NCBI RefSeq assembly: GCF_947487575.1
Contig: NZ_CANKXG010000012.1
Coordinates: 56,869-120,868, forward strand
Source of the DNA: an uncultured Algibacter sp.
Lineage (GTDB): Bacteria; Bacteroidota; Bacteroidia; Flavobacteriales; Flavobacteriaceae
Direction: 5' to 3'
Length of the DNA stretch: 64,000 bases
The notes beneath the pieces are model-generated. The model did no database searches. It was not told the origin of the DNA and saw only the letters and a list, made by a program, of their open reading frames with translations. The position numbers and the translations under genes were made by a program. Positions 18,802 through 27,388 of this stretch are shown here, piece by piece; the first letter of the stretch is position 1; every line of letters starts with the position of its first letter.

Positions 18802-18954
18802 GGGCGTTACCACAAGGGTCGGGCTTTACGCTATATCTTTTTTTATACGTCTTTGCATGGAGTATGCAACGTGGCAATCTGTCTAATTGTAGTTCAATAT
18901 ATTTATTTTAAGTGGTTTTTAAAAAAAAGGATGCCGCTTCAATCCCTAACGCAC
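18802..18954 (-). repeat. GCGTTA/TAACGC-ended element, copy B (long form)
   Basis: On the minus strand it begins GCGTTAGGGATTGAAGCGGC, runs through an A/T-rich middle and ends in AAGCCCGACCC...GGTAACGCCC. It fills most of the 330 bp between acnB and the second aconitase. Nested within it is the short palindrome at 18849-18882. A short reading frame crosses it but looks like translated repeat, not a gene. Copy C at 21397-21552 has the same layout and orientation. Confidence 0.75.
18849..18882 (+). repeat. Short palindromic repeat nested in copy B
   Basis: GTCTTTGC...GCAATCTGT. The outer stem TTGC/GCAA is one pair shorter than in the other copies. An inner TTGCAT/ATGCAA hairpin (18853-18858 with 18864-18869) is perfect here only. 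Confidence 0.6.
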
Positions 18955-19051
18955 TTCAGGACTAAGTTTCAATTTCTGGAGTAAAATTCGGCTTTTAAAG
19001 TCAAGCTTTATTTCGTATCTTAGGTTACTTAAAAAAACTAAAAAATATACT

Positions 19052-21319
19052 ATGGCATTTGACATTAACATGATAAAAGGTGTTTACACCAAAATGGCTG
19101 AACGTGTAGATAAAGCACGTAAGATTGTAGGGAAACCACTAACACTATCAGAAAAGATTTTATATTCTCATCTTTGGGATGGCGAGCCTACCGAGGCTTT
19201 TACTAGAGGAAAGAATTATGTAGATTTTGCACCAGACAGAATTGCGTGTCAAGATGCTACAGCGCAAATGGCATTATTACAATTTATGCAAGCTGGAAAA
19301 ACAGAGGTTGCAGTACCAACAACGGTACATTGCGATCACTTAATACAAGCTAAAGAAGGTGCGGCAACAGATTTAAAACACGCTAATAATGTAAGTAGTG
19401 AAGTTTTTAATTTCTTAGAGTCAGTGTCTAATAAATACGGAATTGGTTTCTGGAAACCAGGTGCAGGCATTATACATCAAGTAGTTTTAGAAAATTATGC
19501 ATTCCCCGGAGGAATGATGATTGGTACCGATTCTCACACGGTTAATGCCGGAGGTTTAGGAATGGTAGCTATAGGCGTGGGCGGTGCTGATGCGGTAGAT
19601 GTTATGGCTGGCATGGCATGGGAATTAAAGTTTCCAAAATTAATTGGTGTTAGGTTAACTGGAAAATTATCGGGTTGGACAGCGCCTAAAGATGTTATTT
19701 TAAAAGTAGCCGAAATTTTAACGGTAAAAGGAGGAACAGGGGCTATTGTTGAATATTTTGGGCCTGGAGCAACATCTATGTCTTGTACAGGAAAAGGAAC
19801 CATTTGTAACATGGGAGCTGAAATAGGAGCAACAACATCTACTTTTGGATATGATGACTCTATGGAACGCTATTTACGTGCTACAGATAGAGCAGATGTC
19901 GCCGATGCTGCAAATACAGTAAAACAACACTTAACGGCTGATGCTGAGGTTTATGCTAATCCAGAACAGTATTTTGATCAAGTTATAGAAATCAATCTAT
20001 CAGAATTAGGGCCATTACTAAACGGCCCTTTCACTCCAGATTTGTCAACAACAGTTGGTAAAGCCATGACTGAAAAAGCAACTTCAAACGAGTGGCCTTT
20101 AAAAGTAGAATGGGGATTAATAGGGTCTTGTACAAATTCATCTTATGAAGATTTATCAAGAGCATCATCTATTGCGCAACAAGCTTTAGATAAAGGTTTG
20201 AAAATGAAAGCCGAATTAGGAATTAATCCAGGTTCAGAGCAAGTACGCTACACAGCAGAACGTGATGGTATTCTAGGGATTTTTGAAAACCTAGACGCAA
20301 AAATATTCACCAATGCCTGCGGACCATGTATTGGACAATGGGCAAGGTATTCAGATCCTAAAAATGCGCCAAAAAATAGTATAGTTCATTCTTTCAACAG
20401 AAACTTTGCAAAACGTGCGGATGGCAATCCAAATACCCACGCATTCGTAGCGTCACCAGAATTAACAGCTGCTATAGCGGTTGCTGGACGTTTAGATTTC
20501 AATCCGTTAACCGATAAGTTAATCAACGAAGACGGGCAAGAAGTCATGTTCGATGAGCCAACAGGATGGGAATTACCACCAAAAGGTTTCGCCGTAGACG
20601 ATAACGGCTATTTAGCACCCGAAGCAGATGGTAGCCATGTTCAAGTTTCAGTAAAAGACGATTCAGAGCGTTTACAATTATTAACACCTTTCGAACCTAT
20701 CGGAAATTCTATTACAGGCGCAAAACTATTAATCAAAGCATTCGGAAAATGTACTACTGATCATATTTCTATGGCAGGTCCTTGGTTACGTTTTCGAGGG
20801 CATCTAGATAACATTGCAAACAATACCTTAATTGGCGCAGTAAATGCCTTTGGTAAGAAAACTAATTTTGTTAAAAACCAAATAACAGGAGAATTCGGAG
20901 GCGTTCCAGATACGGCTAGAGCATATAAAGCTGTAGGCATCAAAACCATTGTAGTTGGAGACCATAACTATGGCGAAGGCTCATCTAGAGAACATGCTGC
21001 CATGCAACCACGCCATTTAGGTGTCGCTGCGGTTATTGTAAAATCTTTTGCCCGTATTCACGAAACAAACCTTAAAAAACAAGGGATGTTAGGTTTAACC
21101 TTTGCTAACGAAAGCGATTACGATTTAATCCAAGAAAACGATACCTTCAATTTTACAGATTTAAATGAATTTGCACCAGGAAAACAGTTAACCCTAGAAG
21201 CAGTTCATGAAGACGGATCAACAGATACCATCAAATTGAACCACACCTATAACAATGCACAAATAGCATGGTATAACGAAGGTTCAGCGCTTAATTTAAT
21301 TAAGAAGCAAAACGCATAA
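19052..21319 (+). CDS. Aconitate hydratase, mitochondrial/AcnA-type
   Basis: A 755-residue aconitase with the domain order of the mitochondrial enzyme: core first, swivel last. The cluster cysteines are in [11 protein letters not shown] and ACGPCIGQW. The swivel domain shows [29 protein letters not shown] is the usual substrate/cluster loop. It catalyses the same citrate-isocitrate step as AcnB, from which it differs in architecture. It is preceded by CGTATCTTAG (about 19013-19022), a poor -7-like box, and followed by its own terminator. The two enzymes may differ in oxygen or iron sensitivity, which is an inference from other bacteria. Confidence 0.95.
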   Translation: MAFDINMIKGVYTKMAERVDKARKIVGKPLTLSEKILYSHLWDGEPTEAFTRGKNYVDFAPDRIACQDATAQMALLQFMQAGKTEVAVPTTVHCDHLIQAKEGAATDLKHANNVSSEVFNFLESVSNKYGIGFWKPGAGIIHQVVLENYAFPGGMMIGTDSHTVNAGGLGMVAIGVGGADAVDVMAGMAWELKFPKLIGVRLTGKLSGWTAPKDVILKVAEILTVKGGTGAIVEYFGPGATSMSCTGKGTICNMGAEIGATTSTFGYDDSMERYLRATDRADVADAANTVKQHLTADAEVYANPEQYFDQVIEINLSELGPLLNGPFTPDLSTTVGKAMTEKATSNEWPLKVEWGLIGSCTNSSYEDLSRASSIAQQALDKGLKMKAELGINPGSEQVRYTAERDGILGIFENLDAKIFTNACGPCIGQWARYSDPKNAPKNSIVHSFNRNFAKRADGNPNTHAFVASPELTAAIAVAGRLDFNPLTDKLINEDGQEVMFDEPTGWELPPKGFAVDDNGYLAPEADGSHVQVSVKDDSERLQLLTPFEPIGNSITGAKLLIKAFGKCTTDHISMAGPWLRFRGHLDNIANNTLIGAVNAFGKKTNFVKNQITGEFGGVPDTARAYKAVGIKTIVVGDHNYGEGSSREHAAMQPRHLGVAAVIVKSFARIHETNLKKQGMLGLTFANESDYDLIQENDTFNFTDLNEFAPGKQLTLEAVHEDGSTDTIKLNHTYNNAQIAWYNEGSALNLIKKQNA

Positions 21320-21341
21320 TTACATATCAAATAGCTTACAC

Positions 21342-21380
21342 AGACCTGTCAGGTTTTTAAAACCTGACAGGTCTTTTTTT
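21342..21380 (+). terminator. Strong Rho-independent terminator after the second aconitase
   Basis: AGACCTGTCAGG at 21342-21353 pairs perfectly with CCTGACAGGTCT at 21363-21374 across a T/A loop, followed by a T run (21374-21380). Confidence 0.92.
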
Positions 21381-21396
21381 ATATTTAAGATTTTTT

Positions 21397-21552
21397 GGGC
21401 GTTACCCTAAAAAGGGTCGGGCTTTCCGTTATATCTTTTTAAAACGTCATAGCGAGGAGTGAGCGACGTGGCTATCTGTTTATTGGTTACTTTAAAGCCA
21501 ATTTATTACTATCTATTTTTTAAAAAGGATGCCACTGCAATCCCTAACGCAC
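21397..21552 (-). repeat. GCGTTA/TAACGC-ended element, copy C (long form)
   Basis: Same ends, length and orientation as copy B. On the minus strand it begins GCGTTAGGGATTGCAGTGGC and ends AGCCCGACCC...GGGTAACGCCC. The end hairpin reads ACCCT-aaaa-AGGGT. It occupies the 382 bp between the second aconitase and mazG, together with the terminator, the 30-bp motif and the mazG promoter. No gene is seen in this gap. Confidence 0.75.
21446..21479 (+). repeat. Short palindromic repeat nested in copy C
   Basis: GTCATAGCGAGGAG...GTGGCTATCTGT. The stem ATAGC (21449-21453) pairs with GCTAT (21471-21475). Relative to the 47980 copy (ATTGC/GCAAT) both sides of one pair have changed and pairing is kept. 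Confidence 0.7.
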
Positions 21553-21579
21553 TTATTTACTAGGTTATAGTATTAAAAG

Positions 21580-21609
21580 AAGTTAGTCAATTTTTCTGAT
21601 AAAGTCAAG
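21580..21609 (+). repeat. 30-bp dispersed motif, copy 2
   Basis: AAGTTAGTCAATTTTTCTGA plus ten bases; matches 8867-8896. It lies just beyond copy C. Confidence 0.5.
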
Positions 21610-21677
21610 AAATACAAAATATCACTACTAGGAACAATTATTAGACATATTACCTTTAATCCAAAACATCAAAACCG

Positions 21678-21685
21678 TATTTTTG
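21678..21685 (+). promoter_or_regulatory. -7 box of mazG
   Basis: TATTTTTG, 16 bases before the mazG ATG. It fits TAnnTTTG. No clear -33 element. Confidence 0.5.
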
Positions 21686-21701
21686 AAAAAACTTCAAAAA
21701 A

Positions 21702-22475
21702 ATGAACTCCAGACAAGACCAGTTAAAAGCTTTTGATAGATTATTAACTATTATGGACGAGTTGCGCGCGCAATGTCCGTGGGATAAAAAGCAAACTATG
21801 GAAACCTTGCGCCACTTAACCATAGAAGAAACTTATGAGCTTGGAGATGCCATTCTGGATAAAGACTTAAAAGAAGTTAAAAAAGAATTAGGCGATGTGT
21901 TATTACACATAGTTTTCTATGCAAAAATAGGAAGCGAAACCAAAGATTTTGATATCGCCGATGTATGTAACAGCATTTGCGAAAAACTAATAAATAGGCA
22001 TCCACACATTTACAGCGATGTAAAAGTTGAAAATGAAGACGATGTAAAACGTAATTGGGAAAACCTAAAGCTTAAAGAAGGTAAAACAAGTGTGTTAGAA
22101 GGTGTTCCAAAAAGTTTACCAGCTTTAGTAAAAGCCAACAGAATTCAAGAAAAAGTTGCTGGTGTTGGTTTTGATTGGGAAGCACCAAATCAAGTTTGGG
22201 AAAAAGTAGAGGAGGAGATAAACGAATTTAAAGCTGAAGTACAATCTGGTAATAAAGATAAAATGGAAAGTGAATTTGGTGATGTTATTTTCTCTATGGT
22301 AAACTATGCTCGCTTTTTAAACATAAACCCAGAAAATGCATTAGAACGTACTAATAAAAAATTCTCAAAACGTTTCCAGTATCTAGAAAGTAAAGCTAAA
22401 GCATTAAACAAACCACTTAAAGACATGACACTTGCTGAAATGGATGTGTTTTGGGAAGAAGCTAAGAAGTTATAG
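21702..22475 (+). CDS. mazG: Nucleoside triphosphate pyrophosphohydrolase MazG
   Basis: A 257-residue cytoplasmic NTP pyrophosphatase with two MazG repeats. The first is complete: CPWDKKQTMETLRHLTIEE then KKELGDVLLHIVFYAKI, with the metal-binding EExxE/ExxD pattern. The second has EEEINEFKAEVQ and ESEFGDVIFSMVNYARF. It hydrolyses NTPs to NMP and pyrophosphate, a housecleaning activity that can also affect (p)ppGpp signalling. The length is standard. It converges with the DUF349 gene, with only a 7-bp tandem array between them. Confidence 0.95.
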   Translation: MNSRQDQLKAFDRLLTIMDELRAQCPWDKKQTMETLRHLTIEETYELGDAILDKDLKEVKKELGDVLLHIVFYAKIGSETKDFDIADVCNSICEKLINRHPHIYSDVKVENEDDVKRNWENLKLKEGKTSVLEGVPKSLPALVKANRIQEKVAGVGFDWEAPNQVWEKVEEEINEFKAEVQSGNKDKMESEFGDVIFSMVNYARFLNINPENALERTNKKFSKRFQYLESKAKALNKPLKDMTLAEMDVFWEEAKKL

Positions 22476-22500
22476 TTTACAGTCTCAGTTTACTATTTTC

Positions 22501-22577
22501 AACTAACAACTAACAACTAACAACTAACAACTAACAACTAACAACTAACAACTAACAACTAACAACTAACAACTAAC
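22501..22577. repeat. Tandem 7-bp repeat (AACTAAC), 11 perfect copies
   Basis: Eleven uninterrupted AACTAAC units fill the gap between the convergent mazG and DUF349 genes. The last unit supplies the first base of the complement of the DUF349 TAG stop (22577-22579). There are no spacers, so it is not CRISPR. Copy number should vary between strains by slippage. Confidence 0.92.
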
Positions 22578-24556
22578 TAATAAAACCCTTTAATTTTTTG
22601 AAGCTTAGCTTTCCATAGATCTAAAGCTTCTTTATGTTTTTTAATATTAGTATGTACTTCTTTAACAAGTGGATTTTCTTCATCTACATTAGTGAAAAAC
22701 TGTAAGTTATTTTCAAGTTGATTGATTTGTCCTTTAACTTCGTCAATCTTCTTACGAATAAAATTACGCTCGTTATCAAGGTTTCTTGTGTCATCAGGAT
22801 TATGAAGACTATCCAGTTTATTTTCATACTTAATCATTTCAGCCTCGGTTTTGTCGAGATTCAATCCATTAAGTAAACTATCTATAGTTTTCTGAAACTT
22901 ACCATCAATATAGCGTTTATCATTAGGAACTCGCCCTAAGATTTGCCATTGTTTAATATGCTCTTTTATGGTTTCAACACCTTTTTCTTTATCTTTCGGG
23001 AGTTCTAAATCTTTTAAGCTTTTTAAGAACTCGTTCTTTTTGTTGTAAGCTTCAACTTGTTCTTCACTAGCCGCATTTCGCTTGGCGTGTATTCTATCAA
23101 AATAGCCATTACAAGCCGCTTTAAAACGTTTCCAGATTTTATCGCTATCTTTCCTTGGAACATGACCAATTCTTTTCCAATCACTTTGAATTTTTTTCAT
23201 TAAAGGTGTAACGGTTTCAAAATCGTCACTGTCTTTATTGTCTTCTGCTACTTTTATTAAATCAAGTTTAAGTTGTAGGTTTTTGAATTGATCTTTTTTA
23301 AGGTCTTTGTAAAATGCGTTCTTCTTTCTATTAAAAGTTCTAACTGCGTCCTTAAATTTTGCCCAAGTTGCTTCATTAACTTTTAAAGGTACTTTTCCCG
23401 CACTAAAAAATGCTTCTCTTAGTTCCTCAACATATTTAATTTTTTTCTGTAAAGCACTATGCGATTGCGTGTCTTGAGTAGCTATGTCTTCAATTTTTGA
23501 AATAATCTCTAGTTTATGCTCTAGGTTTTTTTCGTAAACTTTGTCAATTTCTTTATAATAAACTTGACGCTTATCATTAATAGTTTTTGTGGCAGTTTTA
23601 AAACGTTCCCAAATACTTTCGCGATGTTCTCTAGAAACTGGGCCAAGTTCTTCCTTCCACATTTTGTGAAGTTCTTGTAACTCTCTAAAAGCACGCATGG
23701 CATCATCTCCATTTGCTAATTCTTCAGCGCGCTCAATAATTAATAATTTTTTTTCGAGATTGTGCTTAAAATCTAAGTCACGTAACTCTCTATTAATGTT
23801 TAAAAAATCATAGAATCGTTCTACATGATGGTGGTAGCTATTCCAGGCGTTATTATACTTGTCTCTTGGTATAGGGCCTGTGTTTCTCCAGCGTTCTTGT
23901 AATTCTTTAAAGTGTTTGTATGTTGTATTAATATTTTCTTCAACATTAATTAGCCCTTTCAACTCTTCAATAATCTCAAGTTTATCAGCTAAATTTTGTT
24001 TTAAGTTTTTTTCTAAACTTTGATAATGTTCATTTACCTTTTTGCGATATTGTCTATAAGCTTCCTTATATCTTTTTTGAACGGGAGAAGAGTAGTAGAA
24101 GTCTATTATGTTTCCGCCATCATTTATAAAATCTTCTTTCTTTTCATCAATTAAAGCCTGAAATTTTGTTTTAAATTCAGAATTTATATTATCAACGTGA
24201 GATTTAATAGCTTGTACCTTTTCTTTCTCTATAAGCTTTTCTAGCTCAATAGCTAAAGCTTCTAACGACATAGTATCGTACTCTTTAACCTCAATTGTAT
24301 GCCTGTCTTTATTGCCTTCGTCTTCTGCATCTTCAGCATTTGAGTCTTCAATTTCATTAATTACCTCGTCTTGCTCTTCAACAACGTCATCACTCTTAAT
24401 ACTCTCGTCTTCTATAGCTTGATTAGGTACAGTAGATTCGGTAACATCACTAGGAGTGGCTTCAACGTTTTGATTTTCATTTAATTCGATGGTGCTATCT
24501 TCAGAGTTATTTTCTTCAACTCCATCTATTTCTTGAGGTTTATTAATATCAGACAT
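22577..24556 (-). CDS. DUF349 repeat protein
   Basis: A 659-residue soluble, highly charged, mainly helical protein. Residues 1-95 are acidic and probably disordered (runs of E, D, N, S). From about 110 to 600 there are several copies of the about 75-residue DUF349 unit, each with a W-K/R pattern such as ERWRNTGPIPRDKYNNAW, HKMWKEELGPVSREHRE and SDWKRIGHVPRKDSDKIWKR. The function of DUF349 proteins is not established. It is the last gene of a minus-strand run starting upstream at aroE but has its own promoter-like box. Confidence 0.88.
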   Translation of the reverse strand: MSDINKPQEIDGVEENNSEDSTIELNENQNVEATPSDVTESTVPNQAIEDESIKSDDVVEEQDEVINEIEDSNAEDAEDEGNKDRHTIEVKEYDTMSLEALAIELEKLIEKEKVQAIKSHVDNINSEFKTKFQALIDEKKEDFINDGGNIIDFYYSSPVQKRYKEAYRQYRKKVNEHYQSLEKNLKQNLADKLEIIEELKGLINVEENINTTYKHFKELQERWRNTGPIPRDKYNNAWNSYHHHVERFYDFLNINRELRDLDFKHNLEKKLLIIERAEELANGDDAMRAFRELQELHKMWKEELGPVSREHRESIWERFKTATKTINDKRQVYYKEIDKVYEKNLEHKLEIISKIEDIATQDTQSHSALQKKIKYVEELREAFFSAGKVPLKVNEATWAKFKDAVRTFNRKKNAFYKDLKKDQFKNLQLKLDLIKVAEDNKDSDDFETVTPLMKKIQSDWKRIGHVPRKDSDKIWKRFKAACNGYFDRIHAKRNAASEEQVEAYNKKNEFLKSLKDLELPKDKEKGVETIKEHIKQWQILGRVPNDKRYIDGKFQKTIDSLLNGLNLDKTEAEMIKYENKLDSLHNPDDTRNLDNERNFIRKKIDEVKGQINQLENNLQFFTNVDEENPLVKEVHTNIKKHKEALDLWKAKLQKIKGFY

Positions 24557-24578
24557 TTTTAAAAATGTTAAGGTTCGT

Positions 24579-24611
24579 CAAAATTACTTTCGACATTAAA
24601 GATACTAACAA
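24579..24611 (-). promoter_or_regulatory. Promoter of the DUF349 gene
   Basis: On the minus strand TTG at 24611-24609, a 22-base spacer and TAATTTTG at 24586-24579. The spacer is slightly long for the consensus. Confidence 0.45.
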
Positions 24612-24642
24612 GTATAGTATTTACAAAGCAGTATGAACTGTT

Positions 24643-25383
24643 TTATTTAATATCCCAAATAGACCAAGACTTTTCTGCCTGAAGTCTTAACATGTTTAAT
24701 CCATTAATTATTGTTGCTCCATTTTTTTTGCCTTGTTGCAAAAATTTGGTTTCCTCGGGATTGTATATTAAATCAAAGAGAATATGGTTTTCATTTATTG
24801 CACTATAAGGAATTTTAGGACATTCCTCGATATTAGGAAACGTTCCTAAAGGTGTGCAATTAATAATAATTTGGTGGTCATTTATATCTTTTTCGTTTAA
24901 CGTATCATACGAAAAGCCTATCCCTTCTTTTAACGTTCTTGATACGTATTGATAATCTATACCCATTTTGCTAAGTGCATATGCAATAGCTTTACTAGCA
25001 CCCCCAGTACCTAATATTAAGGCCTTTTTATGCTGCGGCTCAATATATGGTTTAAGTGTGTTTTTAAACCCATAATAATCAGTATTGTAACCTACTAGTT
25101 TTCCTTTTTTTGTAATCTTGATTGTATTTACAGCTCCAATAGCCTTCGCTTTTTTATTAATTTTATCGAGAAACGGAATGACTTGTTCTTTGTATGGAAT
25201 GGTAACATTAAGACCTTTTATGCCTTCCGTATTTTCTATAATTGAAGGAAACAAATCAATGTTTTCAATATCAAAATTTTCATAAGAAATATTCTTAATA
25301 TTTTCATTTTCAAACTTCTTTTTGAAGTATGACCTTGAAAATGAATATGATATATTTTTACCTAATAAACCTAGTTTGTTCAT
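24643..25383 (-). CDS. aroE: Shikimate dehydrogenase
   Basis: A 246-residue NADPH-dependent enzyme reducing 3-dehydroshikimate to shikimate in aromatic amino acid synthesis. NVTIPYKE carries the catalytic lysine. IGAVNTIKI, YNTDYYGF and the nucleotide loop LILGTGGASKA are characteristic, and GLNMLRLQAEKSW is the family C-terminus. It is slightly short compared with the about 270 residues of E. coli, as usual in flavobacteria. Its ATG overlaps the stop of the upstream DUF368 gene by four bases, so translation is probably coupled. Confidence 0.94.
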   Translation of the reverse strand: MNKLGLLGKNISYSFSRSYFKKKFENENIKNISYENFDIENIDLFPSIIENTEGIKGLNVTIPYKEQVIPFLDKINKKAKAIGAVNTIKITKKGKLVGYNTDYYGFKNTLKPYIEPQHKKALILGTGGASKAIAYALSKMGIDYQYVSRTLKEGIGFSYDTLNEKDINDHQIIINCTPLGTFPNIEECPKIPYSAINENHILFDLIYNPEETKFLQQGKKNGATIINGLNMLRLQAEKSWSIWDIK

Positions 25384-26396
25384 GTTGCTTTTCTAGTTTT
25401 TTGTCCGTACCATTCTAATGCCAAAACTATGACTATTCCTAAAATAATAAAACAAATAGCGTAATAAGTTTGGGTGTTTAAATCTGGAATGAAACGCTGG
25501 TAATTCTCTATAATTTTTTCATTTCTTGAGTCCAATAGAAAACTTCCGGTTTCACCTAATTTATAAATGGTTTCTTTCCATGGCCAAACAACGCCTAATG
25601 AACCTATTATGAAGCCTATAATAGTTGAAAGTGTTATGCTTTTAAAGCGTTTTAATATGTAACTTAATACATGCGAGAATGTTACTAAACCAACAACTGA
25701 ACCTATGGTAAAAACCACTAAAACCTTTAACATTCTTAAGCGCTCATTATTTTCAATAAAGCTAAAATTTCCAGTGATGACTTCAGAAAATGTATCGTAT
25801 AATGCATTTACAGAGTCAACTAAAAGCAGTACATAATTACCTAAAAGAATAAGAATAAAAGAACCTGAAAAACCAGGTAAAGTCATGCCAGAAACACTAA
25901 TTATTCCACAGAAAAAAACAAACCAAAGGTTGTCGTTTTCTTTTGCTGGGTTTAAAAAACTAATTCCGAGTCCGAGTAAAATACCAATAGCAAGCGAAGT
26001 ATAGGTTTTATAATTCCAGTCTTTAAAATCTTTATTGATATAATAAATTGAGCCTACAATCATTCCAAAAAACACACTCCAAATATAGAGTTCATAATGC
26101 TTAATAAGATAGTCTAAAACTTTTGAAATACTAAAATAGCTTACAATCATTCCTAAGAAAAGCAAACCTAAAAAACGCCCGTTTATATACCTGTAAAAGC
26201 TATTAAATCGCCCGTTTATGAGAAGTTTAAAGGCTTTAGAATTAACTTTTTTTAGAGAATAAATAAATTCTTCATAAAAGCCAGCAACAAATGCTACAAC
26301 ACCGCCAGAAACACCAGGTACTTTATTAGCAGCACCCATTCCTAATCCTTTTAAAATTAGAAATAACTTACCTGTAAGTGTTCTGGTACTTTCCAT
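25380..26396 (-). CDS. DUF368 polytopic membrane protein (PopT-like), copy 2
   Basis: A 338-residue inner-membrane protein with about eight to nine hydrophobic helices. The DUF368 signature appears near the N-terminus (KGLGMGAANKVPGVSGGVVAF) and again in the second half (ISVSGMTLPGFSGSF), reflecting the internal duplication of the family. DUF368 members have been reported as undecaprenyl-phosphate translocases (PopT) that recycle the lipid carrier for cell-wall precursors. That function is inferred here. The gene starts two bases after the upstream DUF368 gene and overlaps aroE. Confidence 0.88.
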   Translation of the reverse strand: MESTRTLTGKLFLILKGLGMGAANKVPGVSGGVVAFVAGFYEEFIYSLKKVNSKAFKLLINGRFNSFYRYINGRFLGLLFLGMIVSYFSISKVLDYLIKHYELYIWSVFFGMIVGSIYYINKDFKDWNYKTYTSLAIGILLGLGISFLNPAKENDNLWFVFFCGIISVSGMTLPGFSGSFILILLGNYVLLLVDSVNALYDTFSEVITGNFSFIENNERLRMLKVLVVFTIGSVVGLVTFSHVLSYILKRFKSITLSTIIGFIIGSLGVVWPWKETIYKLGETGSFLLDSRNEKIIENYQRFIPDLNTQTYYAICFIILGIVIVLALEWYGQKTRKAT

Positions 26397-26398
26397 TA

Positions 26399-27316
26399 TT
26401 ATTTTTTAGAGCCCAAACGTTCAAGAATAAAAATTGTTAAAAAACCTAAAATCATAAGTACTATGGCTAATGTAAGTTGATTATTCCCTTCAAAGGACAA
26501 AGGACTAATACTTTCCTGTAATAAAGGAGATTTTATTCCCTTTGAATTTGTGTGCCATGTTATTGTATTTTTCCATGGCCATACTTTGTTTAATGAACCA
26601 AAAATAAACCCAGTTAAAAGGGCTAGTGTGATATTGTGATAATGTTTAAAAAGCCATTTTAAAACGTGACTAAAGCTTAAAAGTCCAACAACAGCTCCAA
26701 ACCCAAAAATGATTATTTTTTTTATGTCAATATCATGAATGGCATCACTAAGCGTTTTATATGCACCTAGAATAATTAGTATAAAAGAGCCTGAAATACC
26801 TGGTAAAATCATAGCGCAGATAGCTATAGCTCCTGCCAGAAATAAAAACCATGGATTGTCATTAGTGCCTAATGATGGTAGTTTACTTATATAAAAAGCA
26901 ATTGCAGCTCCAATAATTAAAGCCAATATTGAAACAAGATTCCATTTTGTAATTTGTTTTCCAACAAAGTAAATACTAGCTATGATAAGGCCAAAAAAGA
27001 ACGACCATATTAAAACAGGGTGGTGCTCAAGTAAATATTTAGCAAGCTTCATAAAAGACACAAAGCTGATTATTACACCAGAGAGAAGTGCTAATAGGAA
27101 ATTTCCATTTGCTTGCTGCCAAAATGCTTTAAGACCTTTATTAAAAAGGGTTTTAAATAGCGCCCCATTTACGTTACTAATTGTAGATATAAGTTCTTCG
27201 TAAATACCAGAAATAAAAGCGATAGTACCTCCAGAAACTCCAGGGACGGCATCTGCAGCTCCCATGGCTAATCCTTTAAACGAAATAATTAGGTAATCTT
27301 TTAACTGTCTTCGCAT
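26399..27316 (-). CDS. DUF368 polytopic membrane protein (PopT-like), copy 1
   Basis: A 305-residue membrane protein with the same architecture as its neighbour: GLAMGAADAVPGVSGGTIAF at the N-terminus and AICAMILPGISGSFILI in the middle. Both halves look functional, so the tandem pair is a duplication, not one broken gene. A role in undecaprenyl-phosphate flipping is inferred. A perfect hairpin and a TACCTTTG box lie just before its start. Confidence 0.88.
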   Translation of the reverse strand: MRRQLKDYLIISFKGLAMGAADAVPGVSGGTIAFISGIYEELISTISNVNGALFKTLFNKGLKAFWQQANGNFLLALLSGVIISFVSFMKLAKYLLEHHPVLIWSFFFGLIIASIYFVGKQITKWNLVSILALIIGAAIAFYISKLPSLGTNDNPWFLFLAGAIAICAMILPGISGSFILIILGAYKTLSDAIHDIDIKKIIIFGFGAVVGLLSFSHVLKWLFKHYHNITLALLTGFIFGSLNKVWPWKNTITWHTNSKGIKSPLLQESISPLSFEGNNQLTLAIVLMILGFLTIFILERLGSKK

Positions 27317-27317
27317 A

Positions 27318-27344
27318 CTTTGATTTTATTTAAAATCAAAGGTA
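27318..27344 (-). promoter_or_regulatory. -7 box and palindrome at the DUF368 start
   Basis: TACCTTTG on the minus strand (27344-27337) fits TAnnTTTG, about 20 bases before the ATG at 27316. It overlaps a perfect palindrome CTTTGATTTT / AAAATCAAAG (27318-27327 with 27332-27341) that ends one base before the start codon. It could be an operator. Confidence 0.45.
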
Positions 27345-27388
27345 TACAATTGGTTATTAAAAAAAAATAATATAACTCTATGAAAACT

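Noticed and set aside
18775..18984. 69-residue open frame after acnB
   Set aside because: It is composed of the terminator tail and repeat copy B; the same repeat elsewhere is not open.
22501..22577. CRISPR-like array
   Set aside because: Units are 7 bp with no spacers.
25380..27316. Two DUF368 genes as halves of one broken gene
   Set aside because: Each has a full set of helices and both signature motifs.
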